The notes beneath the pieces were generated by a model. The model ran no database searches. It was given only the letters and a program-made list of their open reading frames with translations, and was not told where the DNA came from. DNA of 64,000 nucleotides from Tenacibaculum sp. 190524A02b (lineage in GTDB: Bacteria; Bacteroidota; Bacteroidia; Flavobacteriales; Flavobacteriaceae): contig NZ_OZ038525.1 in the NCBI RefSeq assembly GCF_964036645.1, positions 911,001 to 975,000 of the forward strand. Direction: 5' to 3'. Below are positions 7,969 through 19,000 of this stretch, in pieces. Every line of letters begins with the position of its first letter. The first letter of the stretch is position 1. The position numbers were made by a program, and so were the translations under genes.

Positions 7969-9700
7969 TATAAATAACTTTTCTATATCTAAATTAACTT
8001 TTTTGTTATTATTTATGTTTTTCAAAGGACATGGGCAAAATGAAAAAGTTAATTTAGATTTAGAATTACTCTTAAATAAAGCAGATAGACTATGTTTAAA
8101 GAATAAAAAAAAATCATTCTGTAAGTCTATTAACTTTTACAAAAATGAAGAGTATGATTCATGCTATGCATATAGTAATAGATCACTTTTAGAAAGTTTT
8201 AACGAAGAAGAAAATGATATATTGAATTATATTCAAGGTACTTCCGCTGTTAGAAAAAAGCTCTATAAAAAAGCTTTAAGTAGTTTTTTGGCAATTTCTG
8301 AAAATGAGGAGATGAGTAGTTTAAAGCTACATAAATTAGGAAGAGTTTATTTGAGTCTTAAAAAATATGATGAATCAATTTTTTATTATGAAAAGTGGAA
8401 TAAAAACAGCTCAAGTACAACCTTAAAATTAAGAAAAGCGTCATATCATAATTTAGCACTTTGCTATATTCATAAAAAACAATATGGTAGAGCTAAAAAA
8501 TACTTTAAAAAAGAGTTAAATTTAATTCAAAAAAAAGATACTGCTTCTTTGATTAGAGCAAAAATGGAATTGGCCAATGTATACTATAACCAGTATCTAG
8601 ACGATGAAGCTATTCCATTATTTGAGGAAGCTTATGAGTTAGCTAAATCTTTTTCAAATCTTCAACTGAAAGAAGATACTTCGAAAAACATGGCAGTGGT
8701 GGAGCGCAATAGAAAGCGTTATAAAGAAAGTGTAGCTTATTATAGAGAGTATAACAAATGGAAAGATTCTATTTGGAATAGAGATCGTATTTGGGAGTTA
8801 ACTGAGCGTGACAAAAAATTAGCTTTAGCACAAAAACAACAAGAAATAGCGTTACAAGAAGAAAAGTTGAAGCGTCAAAAAGTTGTACAGAATAGTTTGT
8901 TAGCTGGAGCTTCTGGGTTATTATTATTTATAGGAGGATTAGGTTTCTTTTATAGAAAGCTTAAAAAGAAAAATAAACTGATAACAAAACAAAAGGAGGA
9001 TTTGGATGTGGCTAATAAAACCAAAAACTATCTTTTCTCTGTGGTTTCACATGATTTACGTTCTCCAATTAATACAATAAAATATCAGCATGAAACTTTA
9101 AGAAAGCATGTACAAAATGAGGATTTATCTGCCATAAGAGAAGTTTCTGAGACGGCAATTGCTGTTACTGAAAGTACCAGTCATTTATTAAATAATGTGT
9201 TGCATTGGTCCTTAGAACAAAGTAACCAATTATTATTTGAGACCAAAGAGTATGCTTTACGTCCTTTAGTGGAGCATGTTTTACACGATTATGTTTCTCT
9301 ATTAGAAGCAAAGGGTATTGAGTTAACTTCTAGTTTAGAAAATAATTTGGTAAAGGTAGATAAGGAGTCTATAAAAATTGTAATCCGTAACCTTATAGAT
9401 AATGCCGTAAAATATATGGGAGAATCTGGAAACATTGCAGTAAATACTGGAATACATTCTGATAGCATAGCTTTTATAAGCATTGAAGATACTGGAATGG
9501 GAATTTCTCCAAAACGATTGGAAAAAATTAATGCTTTACAAAATTTAAGTATTGATAAAATAGATCGCTCAAAAGGTGTTGGATTAGGATTGTTACTTTG
9601 CCAAACCTTGATTAAAAAGAATCAAGGTTCTCTTGTTTTTGAAAGTGAAGTAGGTAAGGGGACGAAAATAACAATTCTTCTGCCTAGTATTCCAATATAA
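7958..9700 (+). CDS. TPR-containing sensor histidine kinase
   Basis: 580 residues. An N-terminal hydrophobic signal segment (residues about 8-25) is followed by a periplasmic region of TPR-like helices (about 60-275, with SYHNLALCYIHKKQYGRAKK). Next come a charged coiled coil (about 275-310), one membrane segment (about 315-333), and a cytoplasmic kinase. The HisKA box has the phosphorylatable His in SVVSHDLRSPINTIK. The ATPase has the N box RNLIDNAVKYMG, G1 DTGMGIS and G2 GVGLGLLLC. This is a common Bacteroidota layout for sensing at the envelope. No response regulator gene is adjacent. It overlaps the preceding unknown gene by 11 bp and is closed by a bidirectional terminator. The signal is unknown. 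Confidence 0.92.
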   Translation: MVISINNFSISKLTFLLLFMFFKGHGQNEKVNLDLELLLNKADRLCLKNKKKSFCKSINFYKNEEYDSCYAYSNRSLLESFNEEENDILNYIQGTSAVRKKLYKKALSSFLAISENEEMSSLKLHKLGRVYLSLKKYDESIFYYEKWNKNSSSTTLKLRKASYHNLALCYIHKKQYGRAKKYFKKELNLIQKKDTASLIRAKMELANVYYNQYLDDEAIPLFEEAYELAKSFSNLQLKEDTSKNMAVVERNRKRYKESVAYYREYNKWKDSIWNRDRIWELTERDKKLALAQKQQEIALQEEKLKRQKVVQNSLLAGASGLLLFIGGLGFFYRKLKKKNKLITKQKEDLDVANKTKNYLFSVVSHDLRSPINTIKYQHETLRKHVQNEDLSAIREVSETAIAVTESTSHLLNNVLHWSLEQSNQLLFETKEYALRPLVEHVLHDYVSLLEAKGIELTSSLENNLVKVDKESIKIVIRNLIDNAVKYMGESGNIAVNTGIHSDSIAFISIEDTGMGISPKRLEKINALQNLSIDKIDRSKGVGLGLLLCQTLIKKNQGSLVFESEVGKGTKITILLPSIPI

Positions 9701-9730
9701 AAACGATGAATTTTTTTTAATTCATCGTTT
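9701..9730. terminator. bidirectional terminator between convergent genes
   Basis: AAACGATGAATT (9701-9712) pairs perfectly with AATTCATCGTTT (9719-9730) around a 6-nt T loop. It lies between the stop codons of the convergent kinase and CHU_C protein genes. Confidence 0.85.
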
Positions 9731-9752
9731 AATAATATTTATATTTTTGAAA

Positions 9753-10916
9753 TTATCGTTGAATGTACACCCAACCTTTTTGAGTTTTACTTAAAGAATC
9801 GTTTCCAAGTTTTAACACATAGAAATAGGTACCTACAGGTAAGTTATTATCTCCATCTACAGTAACTCTTCCGTTAGATTTTCCTTCCCAATTGTTTTTG
9901 TAATTATCAGTTTCATATACAATGTTTCCCCATCTATTAAATATCTCAAGGTTATTGTTTTTGTATTGTTCCAATCCTTCAAATACTAATGTTTGATTTA
10001 CATTATCCCCATTAGGTGTAAATATTAAGTTCATGTCAGCTAGTTCTCCATCAGGGAATTCAGAGCCAAAAGTTATGATTGTATAATCATCAGGAACAAA
10101 TTCATTAGATGTAAGTTTACCAGTTGTATTTGTACCCTCTACGGAACTTCTTCCAAGATCAATCCATCTACCTTCAATTTTACTCCATCCTACAACTCTT
10201 AAAAATTGAATACTTTCACTAATTGTGTTAATTTGACTTTTATCATCCCATGTAAGTGTAATTTTAGTAGGCTTTGCTCCATCTAAATCCCAAAATTCAT
10301 GATTACTTATATTATTTAAAAAAACTTGTTTTTCTGTAGTTGTAAATTGCTCTGTAAAGTGAGTTGGAGGTGTATTAGGGTTATTAAAATAATAAGCGCC
10401 TTTATATGAGTTGTTTGTGTTTTCAGAAGGAAGAATCATTGGCCTTAATCTATTATCATCACCAATAGGAAAAATAAATTCTCCTTGATTTAGAACTGAA
10501 GCATATCCATCAACATACCTTAAATTATCTTCTCCAACATATAACTGATGATTAATATAATCTAAAGAAACATCAATTAGGTTTCTTGGGGTGTATATTC
10601 TACCATTTACAAAACTCATTTCGTTAGTAACACCTATAGAAGTGTGTAGCTCTACGTCATTTAAAGCATCTATTTCTAAGTTATGGAAAACAGCTCTATT
10701 ATCACCTGAAATAGCTCTTAATTCGCTATCACTGTAAAAGCCAGCTAAGCCTAGATTGTCATTGTCTAATGATCCATCATTAATAAAATCTGTGTGAAAT
10801 CCAATATTTGCATTTTCATGTAACTTAACGTTACCAAAATTATGAAATGCTGTTTGTGCATTGTTTGAAAATGGCATAAGGGTTACCATTATCAATATAG
10901 ATAAAAAATTTTTCAT
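9753..10916 (-). CDS. secreted protein with T9SS type B (gliding motility-associated, CHU_C) C-terminal sorting domain
   Basis: 387 residues. It starts with a signal peptide (MKNFLSILIMVTLMPFSNNA, cut near AQT). The last 90 or so residues form a T9SS type B sorting domain: NLIFTPNGDNVNQTLVFEGL, LEIFNRWGNIVYE, WEGKSNGRVTVDGDNNLPVG and TYFYVLKLG, ending KGWVYIQR. The middle has no motif I can name; it contains VELHTSIGVTNEMSFVNGRI and a SVLNQGEFIFPIGDDN segment typical of Bacteroidota surface proteins that carry this tail. The protein should be exported by Sec and then T9SS to the cell surface. The gene stands alone, with 340 bp of non-coding DNA upstream. Confidence 0.92.
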   Translation of the reverse strand: MKNFLSILIMVTLMPFSNNAQTAFHNFGNVKLHENANIGFHTDFINDGSLDNDNLGLAGFYSDSELRAISGDNRAVFHNLEIDALNDVELHTSIGVTNEMSFVNGRIYTPRNLIDVSLDYINHQLYVGEDNLRYVDGYASVLNQGEFIFPIGDDNRLRPMILPSENTNNSYKGAYYFNNPNTPPTHFTEQFTTTEKQVFLNNISNHEFWDLDGAKPTKITLTWDDKSQINTISESIQFLRVVGWSKIEGRWIDLGRSSVEGTNTTGKLTSNEFVPDDYTIITFGSEFPDGELADMNLIFTPNGDNVNQTLVFEGLEQYKNNNLEIFNRWGNIVYETDNYKNNWEGKSNGRVTVDGDNNLPVGTYFYVLKLGNDSLSKTQKGWVYIQR

Positions 10917-11255
10917 AATACCCCCGTATTTGTTTATAATTCTTTATTATTTAATATTACATTCAAAAATCAAAATGTTGTTTTACGTCAACAATATTTT
11001 AAATTATTTATTAGTTTCATTGTTTTATCATTATTTGGTTACAGTTCAAAAGTATTTAAACTTTTGAGTTTTTTTGATTATGTTTCGATAAATAGCAAAT
11101 AACTACCGTTAAGCTGTCGTTAAATAGCGTTATTTACATGTTTTTTTATTTTTTGCTTTAAATTATAGGTCACTATTAATAATAATTATACAAGTTTAAA
11201 GTTTGCAAAAATAGATTAAAAAATAATAATGTGATGATTTTTAGTGTATTAATGT
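10917..11255. other. AT-rich non-coding stretch upstream of the T9SS cargo gene
   Basis: No credible gene. On the minus strand, possible promoter boxes are TACTTTTG (11054-11047, inside a TCAAAAGT/ACTTTTGA inverted repeat at 11046-11067) and TATTTTTG (11213-11206). Neither has a good -33 TTG. A promoter for the 10916 gene must lie somewhere here. Confidence 0.4.
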
Positions 11256-11972
11256 TTACTTGTAGGCTGTGTAGAGAACTACTAAGCTTTCATTTAATAT
11301 ATCATTATCTCTATTGGTATTTCCAGAAGAACCAAGCCCATAACTTACATTTAAAGTAAATCCATTACTATCAAAAGTAGATAGAGAGGCTGTTATGGTA
11401 CCTAAATTTTGTGCATTTTGGTTACCATATCTTAATCCAATACATTGTGTATTGGAAGAATATCTTGAAATAGAATTGATAGAGCTTCCGCTTCCTCCAA
11501 TATATATGGTGGCTTGGGTTATAGAACTAGTATCTTGTCTTGCAAAACCATGTGTTGTACCAAATGCATTTTGCAATGTAGCGGTATTTAACCCTGCTGA
11601 ACCTGCTGAATTGATATTAAAAGCTTCAATATTTGCATGAGCTTTAAATGTAATTTGAGAAGGTTGGAAGGGGAGCATATTTTCTATATGATTAAAAGAG
11701 GTAGCTGTAGTGCCACCAGGAGCATTAATAATGAAAAAGCTAACATACACATTTTGATCAGTTAACATTTCTCTCCAACCAGAAGATGTGTATTCGACTA
11801 ATCTATCTTTAACAGTGTCAAAAGCTAAACTTCCTATTTCAGGAGAACTTATATTATTTAGTTCTGTAGTTGTTGCCTTAGCTACTCCCATTAAAGACAT
11901 TTCATCAACTTGAGCTTTAGCTATTAAGTTAAAAAATAAAATAATAATAATTGTTAGGGGAAATTTTCTCAT
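11256..11972 (-). CDS. secreted protein of unknown function, third gene of the surface-protein operon
   Basis: 238 residues from the ATG at 11972: MRKFPLTIIIILFFNLIAKA is a clear signal peptide. The frame is open upstream to 12011, but that start would overlap the preceding gene by 35 bp and put 13 residues ahead of the signal peptide, so I reject it. Residues about 25-75 carry the module shared with the two genes upstream (a GSLAFDT core, then a GWREML end). The rest is rich in Ser, Thr, Asn and Gly (TIYIGGSGSSINSISRYSSN) and probably beta-structured. It starts 4 bp after the previous stop codon, so it is part of the same operon. No T9SS tail is visible. Function unknown; a surface or fibre-like component is plausible from context. 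Confidence 0.75.
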   Translation of the reverse strand: MRKFPLTIIIILFFNLIAKAQVDEMSLMGVAKATTTELNNISSPEIGSLAFDTVKDRLVEYTSSGWREMLTDQNVYVSFFIINAPGGTTATSFNHIENMLPFQPSQITFKAHANIEAFNINSAGSAGLNTATLQNAFGTTHGFARQDTSSITQATIYIGGSGSSINSISRYSSNTQCIGLRYGNQNAQNLGTITASLSTFDSNGFTLNVSYGLGSSGNTNRDNDILNESLVVLYTAYK

Positions 11973-11976
11973 TGAT

Positions 11977-13056
11977 TTAAAATCTAAATATTTGTTGCCA
12001 TACAACACCATCGCTTTGAACCCATAATGTTCTATTGCTATTTATTCTAGTAGCATTAGCATTATTTTGGTTTACATAGGTTGATATTGTTCTATTAGCA
12101 CCAGATATGTTTTTTATAACATAAATTCTACCAGTACAGGTATTAGCTGTAGGTAATACAATAGTTTGATTACTTAATAATATTATAGTGAAATGATCTT
12201 CTGTTAGTGTAAAGTTACCAGTTCCATTAAGTCTTAAAATAGATTTAGAAATAGAACCTTCTACTTGAAGTGTTGAATTGGCAATATTAAAGCTAGCCTG
12301 AGAATCGTCATAATCACTGTCTACTGGTACTTCTGAGGTGTTTATATTAATACCAAATCTTGTTTTAGCTGAAGCTGTATTATTGCTTCCTTGAACTCTG
12401 AAAAGCTCTTTATGAAATTGTCCATTTCTATAATCGTATCTTTTAAAAATGATAGGTTCGGCTCCATCATCTCCAATAATAAATTCTAAACGACCATCAT
12501 TAGCTGGACCACCAGAGCCAATTTCAAATAGATCGGTTCCTCCAGTACTTCCTTTTAGTCTAAAGCTACCATTAGTAGTAGTAAAAAACATAGGTTTATA
12601 AAAGGAAGCTCCCGAAGCGGCAAATTGTAAGGCCGCTACATTTCCATTACCATTTAAATGAACTAAAGGTTGATCATTATCTGTATAGTCAGGGAAATTT
12701 TGATACAAGCCTAGTGTTTCTCTTCTACCAAATTCAAGAATAGGTAAGTTGTTAGATCTTATTTCCATTTTTATGTCATCAATAGTACCAAGGAAGTTAG
12801 TACTAGTTAGGCCAGAGTTACCTGTTGTTAACCAATTAGTTCCGCTAGTGGAAATCCATGTTGTACCATTGAAAATAAATAAACCTTTTTGTTCAGTATT
12901 ATAAAGTAAAGATCCTTCTTGAGCACCGGTTATAGAAAACATGTTTATATTGGTTGTTACTGACGGTATTCCCATAACAGAGCCAGCGTCTAATTGACTT
13001 TGTACTGAATAGTTTGTACAAATAAATGTTAAAATTGAAAGTAATATTTTCTTCAT
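11977..13056 (-). CDS. secreted tail-fibre-like protein of unknown function, second gene of the surface-protein operon
   Basis: 359 residues with a signal peptide (MKKILLSILTFICTNYSVQS). Residues about 22-75 hold the shared module: SVMGIPSVTTNINMFSIT, then EGSLLYNTEQKGLFIFNG and TTWIS. The middle (FKRYDYRNGQFHKELFRVQG) resembles bacterial surface and tail-fibre proteins of Bacteroidota. The C terminus (GRIYVIKNISGANRTISTYV, ending VWQQIFRF) resembles a widespread flavobacterial C-terminal beta domain, from memory. It lies 11 bp after the giant repeat gene and 4 bp before the third gene, so the three are cotranscribed. No enzyme motif is present; role unknown. Confidence 0.78.
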   Translation of the reverse strand: MKKILLSILTFICTNYSVQSQLDAGSVMGIPSVTTNINMFSITGAQEGSLLYNTEQKGLFIFNGTTWISTSGTNWLTTGNSGLTSTNFLGTIDDIKMEIRSNNLPILEFGRRETLGLYQNFPDYTDNDQPLVHLNGNGNVAALQFAASGASFYKPMFFTTTNGSFRLKGSTGGTDLFEIGSGGPANDGRLEFIIGDDGAEPIIFKRYDYRNGQFHKELFRVQGSNNTASAKTRFGININTSEVPVDSDYDDSQASFNIANSTLQVEGSISKSILRLNGTGNFTLTEDHFTIILLSNQTIVLPTANTCTGRIYVIKNISGANRTISTYVNQNNANATRINSNRTLWVQSDGVVWQQIFRF

Positions 13057-13067
13057 ATACTGTAGTT

Positions 13068-16000
13068 TTATGGTAATCTAATAACTGTAAACATAAATCC
13101 TAAATCAGCTAAATCTAAATTTGTAGTACCATTATCGTTATCACCAGCTCTTACTCTAAAACCAGTTGAAGTTATATTAGTATAGCCAACGGTTGGATCG
13201 TCATAACCACCTCCACCATTATCTGGGCAATTACCTCCACAATCTTCAGGTGTAATTTGGATAATGTAGTTAGTAGTTCCAATATCTGTAAATGTAACAT
13301 CAAATAGCCCTTGACTTACCCTAGTAATGGTTGCATTATAAACAGATTTTGAACCTGTTCCTGATAATTCATTAGCATTATGTCTACCCGCTGCATATAT
13401 TATTGGTCCATTGAAATATGCTCCTCCATTTGCTCCAACAGTAATAGCATTATCTGTTTCAGCTGCAACTACATTTGCTGTTTGTGCTGTAGCGTTTTCA
13501 TTAGTATAAGTAATTACACCAGTAGTTGTATTTTGAGTCATTGTTGTTACTGTTTCATTTACATCTACAGCAGTAGCAGTAGCTGAGCTTTGATATTCAC
13601 CTATCTTGTGAGTTGTCCCTGTTGTTGTGTCTGTATATGATCCAAGCTCGTTTGTTATTGAACCATCTATTGTAATGGTGTTTCCGTCTGCGATAGATAA
13701 GTCATTACCAGAAATCGATAAAGTTTGATCATCAGTATCAGTACTATTAATAACATATGGAGTAGCGGAAGATCCATCCCCCGTAACGGTTACATTAGTT
13801 CCAGCATTTACTACAGTTTCAGTACCATCTGCTGAAGGTAATGTAATGGTGTTTCCGTCTGCAATAGATAAGTCATTACCAGAAATTGATAAAGTTTGAT
13901 CATCAGTGTCTGTATCAGTACTATTAATAACATATGGAGTAGCGGAAGATCCATCCCCTGTAACGGTTACATTAGTTCCAGCATTTACAACAGTTTCAGT
14001 ACCATCTGCCGAAGGTAATGTAATGGTGTTTCCGTCTGCAATAGATAAATCATTACCAGATATCGATAGAGTTTGATCATCAGTGTCAGTACTATTAATA
14101 ACATATGGAGTAGCGGAAGATCCATCCCCCGTAACGGTTACATTAGTTCCAGCATTTACTACAGTTTCAGTACCATCTGCTGAAGGTAATGTAATGGTGT
14201 TTCCGTCAGCAATAGATAAGTCATTACCAGAAATCGATAAGGTTTGATCATCAGTGTCAGTACTATTAATAACATATGGAGTAGCGGAAGATCCATCCCC
14301 CGTAACAGTAACGTTAGTTCCAGCATTTACTACAGTTTCAGTACCATCAGCCGAAGGTAATGTAATGGTGTTTCCGTCTGCAATAGATAAATCATTACCA
14401 GAAATCGATAGAGTTTGATCATCAGTGTCAGTACTATTAATAACATATGGAGTAGCGGAAGATCCATCCCCCGTAACAGTAACATTAGTTCCAGCATTTA
14501 CTACAGTTTCAGTACCATCTGCTGAAGGTAATGTAATGGTGTTTCCATCTGCGATAGATAAATCGTTACCAGAAATCGATAGAGTTTGGTCATCAGTGTC
14601 TGTATCAGTACTATTAATAACATATGGAGTAGCGGAAGATCCATCCCCCGTAACGGTTACATTAGTTCCAGCATTTACTACAGTTTCAGTACCATCTGCT
14701 GAAGGTAATGTAATGGTGTTTCCGTCTGCAATAGATAAGTCATTACCAGAAATTGATAAAGTTTGATCATCAGTGTCTGTATCAGTACTATTAATAACAT
14801 ATGGAGTAGCGGAAGATCCATCCCCTGTAACGGTTACATTAGTTCCAGCATTTACAACAGTTTCAGTACCATCTGCTGAAGGCAATGTAATGGTGTTTCC
14901 GTCTGCAATAGATAAATCATTACCAGAAATCGATAAAGTTTGATCATCAGTGTCAGTACTATTAATAACATATGGAGTAGCGGAAGATCCATCCCCTGTA
15001 ACGGTTACATTAGTTCCAGCATTTACAACAGTTTCAGTACCATCTGCTGAAGGTAATGTAATGGTGTTTCCGTCTGCAATAGATAAGTCATTACCAGAAA
15101 TCGATAAAGTTTGATCATCAGTGTCAGTACTATTAATAACATATGGAGTAGCGGAAGATCCATCCCCCGTAACAGTAACGTTAGTTCCAGCATTTACTAC
15201 AGTTTCAGTACCATCTGCTGAAGGTAATGTAATTGTATTTCCGTCTGCGATAGATAAATCGTTACCAGAGATCGATAAGGTTTGGTCATCTGTATCTGCG
15301 GGCAGAGTAATTGTATTTCCATCAGCAATAGATAAATCATTACCAGAAATCGATAGAGTTTGATCATCAGTGTCAGTACTATTAATAACATATGGAGTAG
15401 CGGAAGATCCATCCCCCGTAACAGTAACGTTAGTTCCAGCATTTACTACAGTTTCAGTACCATCTGCAGAAGGTAATGTAATGGTGTTTCCGTCTGCGAT
15501 AGATAAATCGTTACCAGATATCGATAGAGTTTGATCATCAGTGTCAGTACTATTAATAACATATGGAGTAGCGGAAGATCCATCCCCTGTAACGGTTACA
15601 TTAGTTCCAGCATTTACTACAGTTTCAGTACCATCTGCCGAAGGTAATGTAATGGTGTTTCCGTCTGCGATAGATAAATCGTTACCAGAAATCGATAAGG
15701 TTTGGTCATCTGTATCTGCGGGCAGAGTAATTGTATTTCCATCAGCAATAGATAAATCATTACCAGAAATCGATAGAGTTTGATCATCAGTGTCAGTACT
15801 ATTAATAACATATGGAGTAGCGGAAGATCCATCCCCCGTAACAGTAACGTTAGTTCCAGCATTTACTACAGTTTCAGTACCATCTGCTGAAGGTAATGTA
15901 ATGGTGTTTCCGTCTGCGATAGATAAATCGTTACCAGAAATCGATAGAGTTTGATCATCAGTGTCAGTACTATTAATAACATATGGAGTAGCGGAAGATC

Positions 16001-19000
16001 CATCCCCTGTAACGGTTACATTAGTTCCAGCATTTACTACAGTTTCAGTACCATCTGCTAAAGGTAATGTAATGGTGTTTCCGTCTGCAATAGATAAATC
16101 ATTACCAGAAATCGATAGAGTTTGATCATCAGTGTCAGTACTATTAATAACATATGGAGTAGCGGAAGATCCATCCCCCGTAACGGTTACATTAGTTCCA
16201 GCATTTACAACAGTTTCAGTACCATCTGCCGAAGGTAATGTAATGGTGTTTCCGTCAGCAATAGATAAATCGTTACCAGATATCGATAGAGTTTGATCAT
16301 CAGTGTCAGTACTATTAATAACATATGGAGTAGCGGAAGATCCATCCCCCGTAACGGTTACATTAGTTCCAGCATTTACTACAGTTTCAGTACCATCTGC
16401 TGAAGGTAATGTAATGGTGTTTCCGTCTGCGATAGATAAATCATTACCAGAAATTGATAAAGTTTGATCATCAGTGTCTGTATCAGTACTATTAATAACA
16501 TATGGAGTAGCGGAAGATCCATCCCCCGTAACGGTTACATTAGTTCCAGCATTTACTACAGTTTCAGTACCATCTGCTGAAGGTAATGTAATGGTGTTTC
16601 CGTCTGCAATAGATAAGTCATTACCAGAAATTGATAAAGTTTGATCATCAGTGTCAGTACTATTAATAACATATGGAGTAGCAGAAGATCCATCCCCTGT
16701 AACGGTTACATTAGTTCCAGCATTTACAACAGTTTCAGTACCGTCTGCCGAAGGTAATGTAATGGTGTTTCCGTCTGCAATAGATAAATCATTACCAGAT
16801 ATCGATAGAGTTTGATCATCAGTGTCTGTATCAGTACTATTAATAACATATGGAGTAGCAGAAGATCCATCCCCTGTAACGGTTACATTAGTTCCAGCAT
16901 TTACAACAGTTTCAGTACCATCTGCTGAAGGTAATGTAATGGTGTTTCCGTCTGCGATAGATAAATCGTTACCAGAAATCGATAAGGTTTGGTCATCTGT
17001 ATCTGCGGGCAGTGTAATTGTATTTCCATCAGCAATAGATAAATCATTACCAGATATCGATAGAGTTTGATCATCAGTGTCAGTACTATTAATAACATAT
17101 GGAGTAGCGGAAGATCCATCCCCCGTAACAGTAACGTTAGTTCCAGCATTTACTACAGTTTCAGTACCATCTGCTGAAGGTAATGTAATGGTGTTTCCAT
17201 CTGCAATAGATAAGTCATTACCAGAAATCGATAAAGTTTGATCATCAGTGTCTGTATCAGTACTATTAATAACATATGGAGTAGCGGAAGATCCATCCCC
17301 TGTAACGGTTACATTAGTTCCAGCATTTACTACAGTTTCAGTACCATCTGCCGAAGGTAATGTAATGGTGTTTCCGTCTGCAATAGATAAGTCATTACCA
17401 GAAATCGATAAGGTTTGGTCATCTGTATCTGCGGGCAGAGTAATTGTATTTCCATCAGCAATAGATAAATCATTACCAGAAATCGATAGAGTTTGATCAT
17501 CAGTGTCAGTACTATTAATAACATATGGAGTTGCGGAAGATCCATTCCCCGTAACAGTTACATTAGTTCCAGCATTTACAACAGTTTCAGTACCATCAGC
17601 CGAAGGTAATGTAATGGTGTTTCCGTCAGCAATAGATAAATCATTACCAGAGATCGATAAAGTTTGATCATCAGTGTCAGTACTATTAATAACATATGGA
17701 GTAGCGGAAGATCCATCCCCTGTAACGGTTACATTAGTTCCAGCATTTACTACAGTTTCAGTACCATCTGCCGAAGGTAATGTAATGGTGTTTCCGTCTG
17801 CGATAGATAAATCGTTACCAGAAATCGATAAGGTTTGGTCATCTGTATCTGCGGGCAGAGTAATTGTATTTCCATCCGCGATAGATAAATCGTTACCAGA
17901 AATCGATAGAGTTTGGTCATCAGTGTCAGTACTATTAATAACATATGGAGTAGCGGAAGATCCATCCCCTGTAACGGTTACATTAGTTCCAGCATTTACA
18001 ACAGTTTCAGTACCATCTGCTGAAGGCAATGTAATTGTATTTCCATCCGCGATAGATAAATCGTTACCAGAAATCGATAGAGTTTGATCATCAGTGTCAG
18101 TACTATTAATAACATATGGAGTAGCGGAAGATCCATCCCCTGTAACGGTTACATTAGTTCCAGCATTTACTACAGTTTCAGTACCATCTGCCGAAGGTAA
18201 TGTAATGGTGTTTCCATCCGCGATAGATAAATCGTTACCAGAAATCGATAAGGTTTGATCATCAGTGTCTGTATCAGTACTATTAATAACATATGGAGTA
18301 GCGGAAGATCCATCCCCTGTAACGGTTACATTAGTTCCAGCATTTACAACAGTTTCAGTACCATCTGCTGAAGGTAATGTAATGGTGTTTCCATCTGCGA
18401 TAGATAAATCGTTACCAGAAATCGATAAAGTTTGATCATCAGTGTCAGTACTATTAATAACATATGGAGTAGCGGAAGATCCATCCCCTGTAACGGTTAC
18501 ATTAGTTCCAGCATTTACTACAGTTTCAGTACCATCTGCTGAAGGTAATGTAATTGTATTTCCGTCTGCGATAGATAAATCGTTACCAGAGATCGATAAG
18601 GTTTGGTCATCTGTATCTGCGGGCAGAGTAATTGTATTTCCATCAGCAATAGATAAATCATTACCAGAAATCGATAGAGTTTGATCATCAGTGTCAGTAC
18701 TATTAATAACATATGGAGTAGCGGAAGATCCATCCCCCGTAACAGTAACGTTAGTTCCAGCATTTACTACAGTTTCAGTACCATCTGCTGAAGGTAATGT
18801 AATGGTGTTTCCGTCTGCGATAGATAAATCGTTACCAGATATCGATAGAGTTTGATCATCAGTGTCAGTACTATTAATAACATATGGAGTAGCGGAAGAT
18901 CCATCCCCTGTAACGGTTACATTAGTTCCAGCATTTACAACAGTTTCAGTACCATCTGCCGAAGGTAATGTAATGGTGTTTCCGTCAGCAATAGATAAAT

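Noticed and set aside
11046..11075. Plus-strand terminator (8-bp inverted repeat followed by T's)
   Set aside because: No plus-strand gene ends nearby, and the repeat contains a minus-strand promoter-like box; function is unclear, so it is not called as a terminator.
11973..12011. ATG at 12011 for the third surface-protein gene
   Set aside because: It would overlap the preceding gene by 35 bp and place 13 residues before an evident signal peptide.
13068..13660. T9SS sorting domain at the end of the giant protein
   Set aside because: The C-terminal domain lacks the CHU_C (type B) pattern seen in the 9753-10916 protein and lacks the type A KLxVYP-like motifs.
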